From positions 1 to 32,564 of the forward strand of contig JAQBWV010000053.1 of the NCBI GenBank assembly GCA_027624335.1: 32,564 bases of DNA, read 5' to 3'. The DNA is from Planctomycetota bacterium. Its GTDB lineage: Bacteria > Planctomycetota > Planctomycetia > Planctomycetales > Planctomycetaceae. Made by a program: the position numbers and the translations under genes. Positions 1 through 8,795 of this stretch are shown in pieces. The notes under the pieces were generated by a model. That model did no database searches. It was not told the origin of the DNA and was given only the letters and a program-made list of their open reading frames with translations. The stretch's first letter is position 1. Each line of letters begins with the position of its first letter.

Positions 1-2
1 TG

Positions 3-1001
3 ACTGGTTCGTTCCTGACTGGCGTCGCGATGAACGGAAAACAGCACGCTCAGTCGCTCGACCAGATGATGGCGAAGAAGGTTGGTGTCCATACAAATTT
101 GCCATCAGTCGTGCTTGGGACCGAACCGCCGCGACAGGGCAACGCTGGTAACAATCCCATTTCATTCGCGAATACAGTTTCCTGGTCATCGCCGACGACT
201 CGGGTGAATCCGGAGATCAACCCGCGAGTTGCCTTCGATCGACTCTTTCGAAACCAGACGAGCCCGGAAGCTCGTCGCCAGAACCTGGACCGCAAGAGCG
301 TCGTCGATCTGGTTCTCGAAGATGCCAGAGCGCTCAAGCGAAAAGCCAGCTCGCTCGATCAACACAAGATCGAAGAGTACCTCACGAGCGTTCGGTCGGT
401 CGAAGAGCGGATCGAAAAGTCACTCAACCCGCCACAGAAATCCTGGGTGCCTCCAACGAGTCCGGACCTTGTTGCGCCAGCCGCTGGAATCCCGCGACGT
501 CGGGACGAGCATCTGCAACTGATGATCGACCTGATGGTCCTGGCATTTCAGACAGACACGACTCGAGTCGGCACGCTGATGACCGCTCACGGTTTCAGCC
601 GGCAGAACTTCAGCTTTCTCGATGGCGTGAACAGTGACCACCACGGCATGTCGCATCACAAGAATCAGGAGACTGCAGTCGCCGAATACACAACGGTCAG
701 CCGCTGGTACATCCAAATGTTCTCCGGCATGCTGCAGAAGATGAAGGCGATCGACGAAGGCAACGGCAGCCTGCTGGAAAACTCAATTGTGATGTATGGA
801 TCGGGCATGAAAGACGGCAACGGCCACGTCAGAGAGAACCTGCCCATCCTGCTGGCCGGCGGCGGACAGGGCCGCATCAAAACGGGAAGACACCTCATCT
901 GCCCGGAACACACGCCACTGTCCAGCCTGCACGCCTCATTGGCCGAAAAACTCGAAATCGGTCGGGACACCTTCAGCAACAAGCCGATCGCCGAGCTGTA
1001 A
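3..1001 (+). CDS. DUF1552 domain-containing protein, 3' part (5' end outside window)
   Basis: The reading frame is open from the first complete codon at base 3, so the gene starts upstream and about 333 C-terminal residues are visible. The ATG at 30 is internal: the residues before it (TGSFLTGV) match the conserved 'atFLTG' segment of DUF1552 proteins. Other family-like features are SLDQMMAKKVG, the long helical stretch around 'EEYLTSVRSVEERI', 'MIDLMVLAFQTDTTRV', the DHHGMSHH motif and the late 'YGSGMKDGNGH' and 'LPILLAGGGQG' segments. DUF1552 proteins are related to the sulfatase/DUF1501 group, are usually exported by Tat, and in planctomycetes typically sit beside DUF1592/DUF1588 cytochrome genes; that partner would be upstream, outside the window. 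The biochemical activity is not established. Family assignment is confident; function is not. Confidence 0.88.
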   Translation, partial: TGSFLTGVAMNGKQHAQSLDQMMAKKVGVHTNLPSVVLGTEPPRQGNAGNNPISFANTVSWSSPTTRVNPEINPRVAFDRLFRNQTSPEARRQNLDRKSVVDLVLEDARALKRKASSLDQHKIEEYLTSVRSVEERIEKSLNPPQKSWVPPTSPDLVAPAAGIPRRRDEHLQLMIDLMVLAFQTDTTRVGTLMTAHGFSRQNFSFLDGVNSDHHGMSHHKNQETAVAEYTTVSRWYIQMFSGMLQKMKAIDEGNGSLLENSIVMYGSGMKDGNGHVRENLPILLAGGGQGRIKTGRHLICPEHTPLSSLHASLAEKLEIGRDTFSNKPIAEL

Positions 1002-1179
1002 GAGCGCTGTCGAACCGTCATTTTTCGTAGACTTGAGGGTGACGCCGATCTCAGTTTCGTCAGAATTCGAATCGTTCATCGACAACGAGGTGTCGAGCAG
1101 TCGATTCCGGTTTCGCGAAGAGCCGTTTTATAGTCAACTTTCGAACCTCTCGACTGATGATTCCGGACTGCTCTCAGAA

Positions 1180-2199
1180 TCAAAAGTCACCGAGCAGCTC
1201 TTCGCCGCTCCGAGTTCCCAGGCCTTGCCAGATGGAAACGTCGATGTTCTCTGAGATTGTTTTGGTGGCTCCGTCCATCAACGCAACTTGAACAATCCCG
1301 CTGTGATGACTTCGCGAAGTGATGATCGCATAGCTCGGAAAACCGGCCTGTCCGTTTTTGCCTTCCTGCCACGAGTTGTAATCACATTCACGGTACGTTG
1401 CTGGACCATCGTTGCATGACGTGGCAGTATTGGGCAGCATCGTGGTTGTGAACCCGTGGTGATGGACTCGGCCATCTGGCCATTCTGTATGGCCAGTATT
1501 TTTGAACTGAGCGCCTGAGCCGATAAGTATCTCCGCCTGGGCGATTGTTTGTGGCACCACCCCTGAGGGTTGCCCTCCGTTACGACGGTAAGGCGTCCAT
1601 GCTTTTACTTCTGCCGCCATCAATGTGTTACTTGTTCCATCTGAGAAGGCGGATGTCTGCAGTTTGGCGTTCGGATAGAACGCACCGTCTCCGCCTTGGC
1701 CGGAAACTGGATCAAAGACGAACCACGTTCCAAAACTAAATCCATACGTTGTCGGATTCAGAATGACCTTTCCGTTTCCGGGGTCGCGAGCTTCATCACT
1801 CCTGGGATCGCTGGGACACGAGTATCCGGGAATCTTCAAACCATTGATTGCTTGCTGAAAATCCCATGCTTCCGTCAGATCGACGGAATTGTAGAGATTC
1901 CCCTGGTCAAGGAACGGCAGAATCCGGCCATGCACTCCCCATGACCCATTATTGCCCGTTGTCGTAATGGATGGGTTAATGCAAGCGCTTGGTGGCAGCA
2001 CTGTGGCGACATCAATGTAGTTGTGTATCGCCAGTGAGAGCTGTTTCAAATTGTTTCTGCACTGTGATCGACGAGCGGCTTCGCGTGCTTGCTGGACAGC
2101 CGGAAGAAGCAGCGCAACGAGTATTGCAATAATTGCGATGACGACCAGCAGCTCAATGAGCGTGAATCCACGCAGCTTTTTCGTACTTTTGCTATCCAT
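1180..2199 (-). CDS. DUF1559 domain-containing pseudopilin-like protein
   Basis: A 339-residue protein with a type IV pilin-like N terminus: a short basic leader ([10 protein letters not shown]), cleavage expected at G|FTLIE, Glu at +5, and a hydrophobic helix followed by the signature '[15 protein letters not shown]'. The C terminus carries the H-X9-DG motif of this planctomycete-expanded family ([12 protein letters not shown]). The body contains 'SYPCPSD'-like and 'GTSNT' segments usual for DUF1559. The start is supported by an AGAAGGA ribosome-binding site seven bases upstream of the ATG. Such proteins are present in tens to hundreds of copies per planctomycete genome and are thought to be exported through a T2SS/T4P-like system, so the T2SS operon later in this window is a plausible but unproven route. 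The gene stands alone between two genes on the other strand. The substrate or role is unknown. Confidence 0.93.
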   Translation of the reverse strand: MDSKSTKKLRGFTLIELLVVIAIIAILVALLLPAVQQAREAARRSQCRNNLKQLSLAIHNYIDVATVLPPSACINPSITTTGNNGSWGVHGRILPFLDQGNLYNSVDLTEAWDFQQAINGLKIPGYSCPSDPRSDEARDPGNGKVILNPTTYGFSFGTWFVFDPVSGQGGDGAFYPNAKLQTSAFSDGTSNTLMAAEVKAWTPYRRNGGQPSGVVPQTIAQAEILIGSGAQFKNTGHTEWPDGRVHHHGFTTTMLPNTATSCNDGPATYRECDYNSWQEGKNGQAGFPSYAIITSRSHHSGIVQVALMDGATKTISENIDVSIWQGLGTRSGEELLGDF

Positions 2200-2417
2200 C
2201 AGTCGTTCCTTCTGAGGTTAATTCCGCAGGTTGAAGATAAATGTGCCGTTGATTTTCTTCTTCAGCCTGCGGTGTTTCAACCTGCTACTCAGTACAGAAT
2301 CTACTCAACCGGTGGCTTAATTTTGATCATGCGACTATTGGACAATGGCTGTCTGGTCCAGAACAATGCCGCGATCTCAGGACAAGGGAACGAGGCGACG
2401 CATCTCGTGGAGGCGGA

Positions 2418-2999
2418 ATGGTCTTTTTGAGTCAGATCTATACGAAGAGCGGGGATGCCGGTCAGACGGGGCTGGGGGATGGATCGCGAGTGGCGAAGAC
2501 TCATGCACGGGTCGTGGCTTTCGGGGCGGTGGATGAGTTGAACTCCGTACTGGGGCTCGTACGAACGGCGGCGTTGCCTGAGCCGATCGATGGCTGGCTG
2601 TTTCGGATTCAGAATGACCTGTTCGACGTGGGCGCGGATCTGTGTGTGCCGGAATCGTCCGGCGATGAACAGCCGGAACATCCGCCGCTGCGCGTGACCT
2701 CGCAGCAGGTCAGCTGGCTGGAAGCATGCATTGACGAGATCAACGAGGGACTCGAGCCGCTGACCAGTTTCGTGCTGCCGGGTGGTTCGCCGGCCTCGGC
2801 GTGGATGCACGTGGCTCGAACAGTGTGTCGTCGCGCGGAGATCGCCGTCTGGATGCTGAAGGAACTCGAACCAGTCAACGACGAAGTCGTCCGGTATCTG
2901 AACCGGCTGTCCGACCTGCTGTTCGTGCTGGGGCAGCACTGCAACGACCTGGGCCGATCCAGCGTGCTCTGGGTGCCGGGAGCCAACCGGGACGCCTGA
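2418..2999 (+). CDS. Cob(I)yrinic acid a,c-diamide adenosyltransferase, PduO type
   Basis: A 193-residue protein of normal length for the PduO/MMAB family, which transfers the 5'-deoxyadenosyl group of ATP to cob(I)alamin to make adenosylcobalamin in the cytoplasm. The N terminus has the ATP-binding signature YTKSGDAGQTGLGDG followed by 'FGAVDELNS'. The C-terminal part has 'FVLPGGSPASAWMHVART', 'CRRAE' and 'YLNRLSDLLFVLGQHCN', the family's second conserved block. The start ATG follows a GGAGG ribosome-binding site (within cgtggaggcgga). It is divergent from the DUF1559 gene and is followed about 250 bp later by the Aas-like gene on the same strand; no functional link to that neighbour is obvious. 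The gene implies B12-dependent enzymes in this organism (for example methylmalonyl-CoA mutase), none of which is in the window. Confidence 0.95.
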   Translation: MVFLSQIYTKSGDAGQTGLGDGSRVAKTHARVVAFGAVDELNSVLGLVRTAALPEPIDGWLFRIQNDLFDVGADLCVPESSGDEQPEHPPLRVTSQQVSWLEACIDEINEGLEPLTSFVLPGGSPASAWMHVARTVCRRAEIAVWMLKELEPVNDEVVRYLNRLSDLLFVLGQHCNDLGRSSVLWVPGANRDA

Positions 3000-3245
3000 T
3001 TCTCGATTGTCGCACGACCGCCGCTGCAATCTGCGTTGCCATTCCAGCGACGTTCTCAGCAAAACGTGTCAGATGCTGTTGGCTGTTTGCCGGAGAATCG
3101 TTCTGATTCACACTTCATCGCGTTCGGCGGGAAAAGTGAGCGTCCCCTGCGTTATGCTTTCGTCGTTTTGACGCCCGGATCCCTCGCGGTTCAATACTGA
3201 GTGAATGAGACGCCTGTCTTCGGACGGACGAAGGTATCGACAATC

Positions 3246-6200
3246 ATGGCGGAAGCAACGACATCCAATTCCGTCGACATGCGGGGCGGGCTGCGTTCGA
3301 AAAGTTATCTCGGAATTCTGTTCACGCAGCTGCTCGGTGCGCTGAACGACAACATGTTTCGCTGGTTCGCGGTGTGTGTCGCTCAGCCCGTTCTGGGAAA
3401 CGACGAAGCGCTTGCGATCGGGCTGGCGTCGTTCACGCTGCCGTATCTGCTGCTGGCCGTCCCTGCGGGATATCTCGCCGACAGGTACAGTAAACGATCG
3501 GTCATTGTCGGCTGTAAAGCGGCTGAAATCGTAATCATGGCCGCAGGCGTGCTGGCCATCATGACTGGCAGCGCGTGGTTGCTGCTGTTTATCGTTGCGA
3601 TCATGGGCAGTCAGAGCGCTCTGTTCGGGCCATCGAAGTATGGAGCGATTCCAGAAACCGTCACGCACGAGCACCTCTCAACCGCCAATGGTTTAATGGG
3701 GCTGATCACGGTCGGAGCCTCCGCCGTTGGCATGACCATTGGCTACTGGGTCTACGGCCTGACCACTCCGGACCTGACCGCGCCGACGTGGGCCGCTCTG
3801 CAGATACCGGCAGCTGTGTTGCTGGGAGTCGCCGTGGCCGGGCTGTTGACGAGCCTCGCCATCGGGAGACTGCCGGTTGCTGACCCGAACCGCAAACTGG
3901 AGTGGAATCTGGTCACAGCGACGATTCGTGATCTGAGAACGCTGAAATCAAGTCGACCGCTGTATCGGACAGCGCTGGGAATCGCGTTCTTCTGGATGCT
4001 GGCATCGCTCGCTCAGATCAACATCGACCCGTTCGCTGGAGATGTCCTGGGGCTCGACAAGAGCTCGGTCGGATTGCTTGGCGCGATTCTTGTGGTGGGA
4101 CTCGGCGGCGGAAGCGTATTCGCCGGAGTCGTTTCGGGCGGCAAGGTGGAACTGGGCATCGTGCCACCGGGTGCGGTGGGAATTTCGATCAGTGCCATGC
4201 TGCTGTGCGTTTCGGGTTACTTCGTCGACCCGTCACTTCCGGCCACCGCTCAGCCGGCGTTTGTCTGGTCGTGCGTCTGGCTGTTCATGCTGGGGTTCAG
4301 CGCGGGAATGTTTGATATCCCGCTGGAAGCCAACCTGCAGCATCGATCGGACACGGCCAACCGGGGCACGATCATCGCCGCGACCAACTTTCTGACGTTT
4401 GCATTCATCATGGCGGCGGCGGCCATGTTCTACGTCATGAAGAGCCTGCTGGGCATGGGCCCTGGAGCGATCTTTCTGGTGTGTGGACTCGGCACGATTC
4501 CGGTCATCATTTATGCGTTCAGAATGCTGCCTCAGGCGACGATCCGCTTTGTCGTCTGGATGTTCAGCCACTTTTTCTATCGGATCAAAGTCGTCGGAAA
4601 GCACCATATTCCGCACGAAGGCGGGGGACTGCTGGTCTGCAATCATGTCTCGTGGCTGGACGGCATCCTGCTGATCATGATGTCCGACCGTCCGATTCGA
4701 ATGCTGGCCTACGCGGACTATGTCGACGTGCCTGGCCCGGTCGGCTGGCTGTGTCGAACTTACGGAACGATTCCGATCAAAGCTGACGGCGGCCCGAAAG
4801 CGCTGCTGCGGTCTCTGAAGGAAGCTCGCAAAGCCGCTGAGGATGGCGACCTGGTCTGCATCTTCGCGGAAGGAGGCCTGACTCGCACCGGCCAGTTGTT
4901 CCCGTTTCAGCGAGGTCTGTTGCGAATTGTCGAGGGCACTGATGTGCCCGTTATCCCGACGTATCTTGACGATCTGTGGGGCAGCATCTTCAGCTTCCAC
5001 GGCGGAAAGTTTTTCTGGAAGTGGCCGCGTCGCTGGCCGTATCCGTTCACGATCATGTTTGGTGAGCCGCTGCACGACGCGCAAGACGTTTCTCGCGTTC
5101 GCCAAGCTGTTGAAGAATTAGGAGTTCAGGCTGTGACACATCGCCAATCTTCTCTGATCCCCGCCCGGCAGTTTCTTCGAGCGTGCCGCAAAGCAAGGAT
5201 GAGGTCCAAGGTGGCGGACTCGGCCGGAGCGGATATCACCGGTGGCAAACTGCTGACCGCGGCTCTGGCTTTTCGTCGCGTGCTGAATCGAGGTCTGCTG
5301 GCTTCAGACGAGAAGATGGTTGGCGTGCTGTTACCGCCGTCGGCAGGAGGAGCGATCACTAACGCCGCGCTGTCTTTGATGGGTAAAGTCGCCGTCAATC
5401 TGAATTACACGTTGTCCGACGACGTCCTCAACTTCTGCATCAAAGAGGCGGGAATCAAGCACGTTATTACCAGCCAGAAATTTCTGGAAAAGCGACCGAT
5501 GCAGCTCGATGCCGAGCTGATCATCGCCGAGGAACTTAAGACTCAGATTTCCGGCATCGACAAGGTCTTGTCGCTGATATCGGCCTTTGTGGAGCCGATC
5601 GGATTGCTGGAGCGGAGGCTCGGACTGACGAAGATCGATCTCGATGAAGTGATGACCGTGATCTTTACCTCGGGCTCAACTGGCGAGCCCAAGGGAGTCA
5701 TGCTTTCTCACCGCAACGTCGGCTCCAACATCGCGTCGGCGAACCAGTTGTTCCAGATCAGCACGACCGACGTGCTGCTCGGAATCCTGCCGTTCTTCCA
5801 CAGCTTCGGTTATTCGCTGATGCTGTGGCTGCCGCTGACTCTTGATCCTAAAGGCGTGTACCACTTCAACCCGCTTGACGGACGCATGGTGGGCAAGCTT
5901 TGCGAACAGCACAATGTGACCATCATCGCCGCCACGCCGACATTCCTGAAAACGTATCTGAAGCGTTGCACGAAAGAGCAGATGGCCCACATGGACCTGG
6001 CCATTGTCGGTGCCGAAAAGTTGCCGCAGAAACTCGCCGATGAGTTCCACGAGAAGTTCGGCGTATGGCCCACTGAAGGCTATGGAACGACAGAACTCTC
6101 ACCGTTGGCGGCGGCCAACGTCCCCGATCATCGCAGCAATGCAACGGGCGTCGGACAAACGGGCACGAAAATGGGAACGGTCGGCCGACCCGTTCCCAAC

Positions 6201-6755
6201 GTCATGGCTAGAATCGTCGACCCGGATTCTGGCGAGGAACTACCACAGGGCGAAGCTGGCCTGATGCACATTCGCGGCACCAACGTGATGCTCGGATATA
6301 TCAATCGGCCCGAAAAGACCGCCGAAGTCATCAAGGACGGCTGGTATAACACGGGTGACATCGCGTTCATCGACGAAGACGGCTTTATCACGATCACCGG
6401 ACGACTGAGTCGCTTCTCAAAGATCGGTGGCGAGATGGTGCCGCACATTCGGATCGAAGAAGAACTGAACAAGATCGTCGACGACCCTGATGCGGAAGAA
6501 GCGGTCGTTCGAGTCGCCGTCACCGCCGTGCCAAGTGATCAGAAAGGCGAGCGGATCATCCTCCTGCATCGCGAACTCAACAAATCGATCGACGAGATTC
6601 TGAACGCGTTGAGCAAGGCGGGAATGCCTAATCTGTGGCTTCCATCAGCTGATAGCTTTCTGCTGGTCGACGAAATCCCGCTACTCGGAACCGGCAAACT
6701 GGACCTGCAGGGCGTGAAGCAGCGAGCGATGGAGGCATTCGGCCGCGACGCCTGA
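3246..6755 (+). CDS. aas: Aas-like fusion: MFS transporter + PlsC acyltransferase + acyl-CoA/ACP synthetase
   Basis: A three-part membrane protein of 1,169 residues from the ATG at 3246, or 1,184 from an in-frame GTG at 3201; the ATG is preferred because an aagg lies about 11 bases upstream. Numbering here is from the GTG. Residues 35-445 form an LplT-like MFS transporter of about 12 helices (FTQLLGALNDN, GYLADRYSKR). Residues 455-640 form a PlsC/LPLAT acyltransferase with the H-X4-D motif H482-D487 and the substrate block FAEGGLTRTG. Residues 690-1180 form an AMP-forming synthetase with P-loop FTSGSTGEPKG, 'GYGTTE' and 'YNTGDIA'. In E. coli LplT imports lysophospholipid and Aas re-acylates it with acyl-ACP; here import, activation and acyl transfer appear joined in one chain. 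The family is established; substrate and acyl donor are inferred. Confidence 0.93.
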   Translation: MAEATTSNSVDMRGGLRSKSYLGILFTQLLGALNDNMFRWFAVCVAQPVLGNDEALAIGLASFTLPYLLLAVPAGYLADRYSKRSVIVGCKAAEIVIMAAGVLAIMTGSAWLLLFIVAIMGSQSALFGPSKYGAIPETVTHEHLSTANGLMGLITVGASAVGMTIGYWVYGLTTPDLTAPTWAALQIPAAVLLGVAVAGLLTSLAIGRLPVADPNRKLEWNLVTATIRDLRTLKSSRPLYRTALGIAFFWMLASLAQINIDPFAGDVLGLDKSSVGLLGAILVVGLGGGSVFAGVVSGGKVELGIVPPGAVGISISAMLLCVSGYFVDPSLPATAQPAFVWSCVWLFMLGFSAGMFDIPLEANLQHRSDTANRGTIIAATNFLTFAFIMAAAAMFYVMKSLLGMGPGAIFLVCGLGTIPVIIYAFRMLPQATIRFVVWMFSHFFYRIKVVGKHHIPHEGGGLLVCNHVSWLDGILLIMMSDRPIRMLAYADYVDVPGPVGWLCRTYGTIPIKADGGPKALLRSLKEARKAAEDGDLVCIFAEGGLTRTGQLFPFQRGLLRIVEGTDVPVIPTYLDDLWGSIFSFHGGKFFWKWPRRWPYPFTIMFGEPLHDAQDVSRVRQAVEELGVQAVTHRQSSLIPARQFLRACRKARMRSKVADSAGADITGGKLLTAALAFRRVLNRGLLASDEKMVGVLLPPSAGGAITNAALSLMGKVAVNLNYTLSDDVLNFCIKEAGIKHVITSQKFLEKRPMQLDAELIIAEELKTQISGIDKVLSLISAFVEPIGLLERRLGLTKIDLDEVMTVIFTSGSTGEPKGVMLSHRNVGSNIASANQLFQISTTDVLLGILPFFHSFGYSLMLWLPLTLDPKGVYHFNPLDGRMVGKLCEQHNVTIIAATPTFLKTYLKRCTKEQMAHMDLAIVGAEKLPQKLADEFHEKFGVWPTEGYGTTELSPLAAANVPDHRSNATGVGQTGTKMGTVGRPVPNVMARIVDPDSGEELPQGEAGLMHIRGTNVMLGYINRPEKTAEVIKDGWYNTGDIAFIDEDGFITITGRLSRFSKIGGEMVPHIRIEEELNKIVDDPDAEEAVVRVAVTAVPSDQKGERIILLHRELNKSIDEILNALSKAGMPNLWLPSADSFLLVDEIPLLGTGKLDLQGVKQRAMEAFGRDA

Positions 6756-6967
6756 CTTCGCGTGGGTAGCAGGCCTGATGCATCGACCTGTCGAATCCGC
6801 ACGGACTGACACCCTCATATGTTGTCAATTCCCGTTGCCTGGACCGGTCCTTGTCATTCCGCGAAAAGATGGCGTTTGCTCTGCGAAAGTCCTGATGGGG
6901 GTTGCGTATCCTTGCAGGGTGAAGACGCGAGTCTGATGTCCATGTCCGCAACGCAGGGAGATGAGCC

Positions 6968-7810
6968 GTGATTGCCGAGCCGACCGAACGGCGAAGCAGC
7001 AAACGATTCGCTGTCGACGCTGACCGCGCTGAAGTCGTGGTCGATTTCGACGGTGTGGATCACCGTGCGGTCATGTCCGATATGTCGTCTACTGGTTTTG
7101 GTCTGCTTCTGTTGAAAGGGTCGAAAATCGCTCCTGGCAGCAGACTCCAACTCAAGGATGCGAATCCCGACACCGTTTCCACTCTGGAGGTCGTTCATGT
7201 TCGTCCGGAGGAAAGCTTCCTGTACGTGGGCGTTCGTCGCATCTCCGACACCACACGATTCTCCATCCCGCTGTTTCACTGGGCAGGAAAAACTTACGAA
7301 CTGAAAATGCCGATCGGTTCCGCACCTCTGATTTTTGTGGGAGTGATCGTCGGTTTCAGTGGAACGTGTATTGGCCTGGTGGAGCTGATGCGAGGAACCG
7401 CAAACGATCGCGGTACGCAAAGCACCGCCCAGCAGCAATTCCTGAATGATCGTTCCACGCGGATCAGTCCCGAAGAAAAACGAGAGCGACTGCGCGAACG
7501 GTCTCAGAAACAGCGGTCACGCCAACTGCTCACTCGCCCGGAACTTCTAAAATCGACGAGTTTGTGGGAACGGCTTACCGGCCCGAATCGCGAACAGGTT
7601 GGGCGAATCGTTGGTAACAGAAACATCTCCTGGAGCGAGCTTGTGTCGCAGTTGGAATTGTCCAATGAGCAGCAGAGCAGAATTCAAGGACTCCTCAACA
7701 GCAACGACGCTCAGAAAGTCCAGGCTGCAAGATCACAGATGCTGACGATGCTTACCGCCGAGCAGCGATCTGCGTTCAACCAGTTGCTGGCCACGCTCCC
7801 GGTCAACTGA
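6968..7810 (+). CDS. PilZ domain protein with one TM helix and a C-terminal LTxxQ-like helical domain
   Basis: A 280-residue protein starting at a GTG preceded by an AGGGAG site. Residues 1-95 form a PilZ domain with both c-di-GMP-binding motifs: R9-xxx-R13 (RRSSKR) and D38-x-S40-xx-G43 (DMSSTG). Residues about 118-142 are a single hydrophobic segment (PLIFVGVIVGFSG). The remainder is charged and helical: a basic Arg/Gln-rich stretch (165-190), then a C-terminal region with 'LSNEQQSRI' and 'MLTAEQRSAF', resembling the LTxxQ repeats of Spy/CpxP-type proteins. With the PilZ domain in the cytoplasm, the C-terminal half would lie in the periplasm. It stands alone, 212 bp after the Aas-like gene. 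c-di-GMP binding is well supported by the motifs; the signalling output is unknown. Confidence 0.85.
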   Translation: MIAEPTERRSSKRFAVDADRAEVVVDFDGVDHRAVMSDMSSTGFGLLLLKGSKIAPGSRLQLKDANPDTVSTLEVVHVRPEESFLYVGVRRISDTTRFSIPLFHWAGKTYELKMPIGSAPLIFVGVIVGFSGTCIGLVELMRGTANDRGTQSTAQQQFLNDRSTRISPEEKRERLRERSQKQRSRQLLTRPELLKSTSLWERLTGPNREQVGRIVGNRNISWSELVSQLELSNEQQSRIQGLLNSNDAQKVQAARSQMLTMLTAEQRSAFNQLLATLPVN

Positions 7811-8795
7811 TGCTGCGACCGGTGACAGCGAATGCCCTCTTCGGGCCAGTCCGCGCACAACGGCTCCGGCAAGCTTTTCGGGTTCAAAGGACAATGCCGC
7901 GTCGAACCGCGCGTCAGAGTTTCTGTCAACGCCACAATACGACGAATCCGGGATCATGAGAGGCTGAACGTTATTGAGAAAGAAGTTCTTGACTGCCTGA
8001 ACGCCGGGTGTAGTGTAAGCTCTGGTGTCGACAGCTGATTCGGTTTCGAAATGCTTCTTCACGACACTTCACCATGCTCCAGGAGGCCTCATGACAGATC
8101 CGCCAGAGTTGGAAATGGGGTACTGAAGTCCGTCGTTGGACAGTGCCCCGGGTTGGATTGAGGCATGGTTGAGTGCCTCAGTGAAATCTTTCAGTCAATC
8201 ACTGATGGTGATTTGCCAGGAAAGGACCCGCGTGATCAGAGAAGTTGACTTCAGACTTATTAGTTCGAACGGTGCCTTGCAAGTACTGCATCCGAAATGA
8301 CGATTGCATCGAGTCAAGTTGCCTCCCATCCCGACAGATATTCACGTCCGACGACGGGCATCCGCTAAAGTCTGCTGCGTTGCTCGTCACTGTCGAAATG
8401 GCTCTGTAGCTCGCCGACGCAGGTTTTAGACCGCAGGCTCGTTTCCGTCGCGGCCTTGTACGAGGTCACTGTTTCGAACGGCTCACTCGCTTGGGCGGGT
8501 GTGGCTTGCCACTCAATTCGCAGGAGGGACCGCTCGTTGATTCCGCCACACAGGAGTCGCTGAGGAGCCCAACTGAAGGGTACTTCAGCCAAATGTGAGT
8601 TTCCGACACCGTCCTTGCCCATAACTGGACAGCCCGACGCCAACCTGGCGTCGGGCTGTATTCATTTCCGGAGAGAGGTTTCGCCGTTCGATTGAATCAT
8701 TCAGACGCTCCTGTCCAGGTCAGGTCGTCGGACTGGCCAGTCCGCTGCTATCATGGTGAGGCATGTAGACTCTTCGCGGCGGACGGGAGTACCTG
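7811..8795. other. Long gap without a convincing gene
   Basis: This stretch of nearly 1 kb has only short open frames: a 68-residue frame on + at 7832-8038, a GTG-started frame on - at 7733-8062 that overlaps the PilZ gene, and a TTG-started frame on - at 8365-8643. None has a good ribosome-binding site, a recognised domain or a clean start. A small hairpin (gaggca / tgcctc) lies at about 8160-8180, and a strong hairpin is listed separately at 8629-8659. The stretch could hold an RNA gene, a decayed gene or the long leader of the histidine kinase mRNA. Nothing in the sequence decides between these. Confidence 0.5.
8629..8659. terminator. Perfect 13-bp hairpin, terminator-like
   Basis: The arms acagcccgacgcc and ggcgtcgggctgt are perfectly complementary around the five-base loop aacct. 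The following bases (attcattt) are only mildly T-rich, so this is a weak intrinsic terminator by the usual criteria, and the mirror strand has no T tract. No gene ends just upstream on either strand, which is odd for a terminator: the nearest + gene stops at 7810. It may end an unseen transcript in the gap or be a stable element in the leader of the kinase gene. Confidence 0.5.

Noticed and set aside
2301..3062. A 253-codon open frame on - opposite the cobalamin adenosyltransferase
   Set aside because: The + strand gene has full family motifs and a good ribosome-binding site; the antisense frame has neither.
4233..5105. A 290-codon open frame on - inside the Aas-like gene
   Set aside because: Antisense to the acyltransferase region; its Arg/Asp/Gln-rich composition is typical of shadow frames and no domain is seen.
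7733..8062. A GTG-started frame of 109 codons on - overlapping the PilZ gene end
   Set aside because: Antisense overlap with PilZ, no good ribosome-binding site and no recognisable domain; it cannot be fully excluded but is not supported.
8365..8643. A TTG-started frame of 92 codons on - in the long gap
   Set aside because: Its start lies in the arm of the strong hairpin, it has no ribosome-binding site and no family resemblance.
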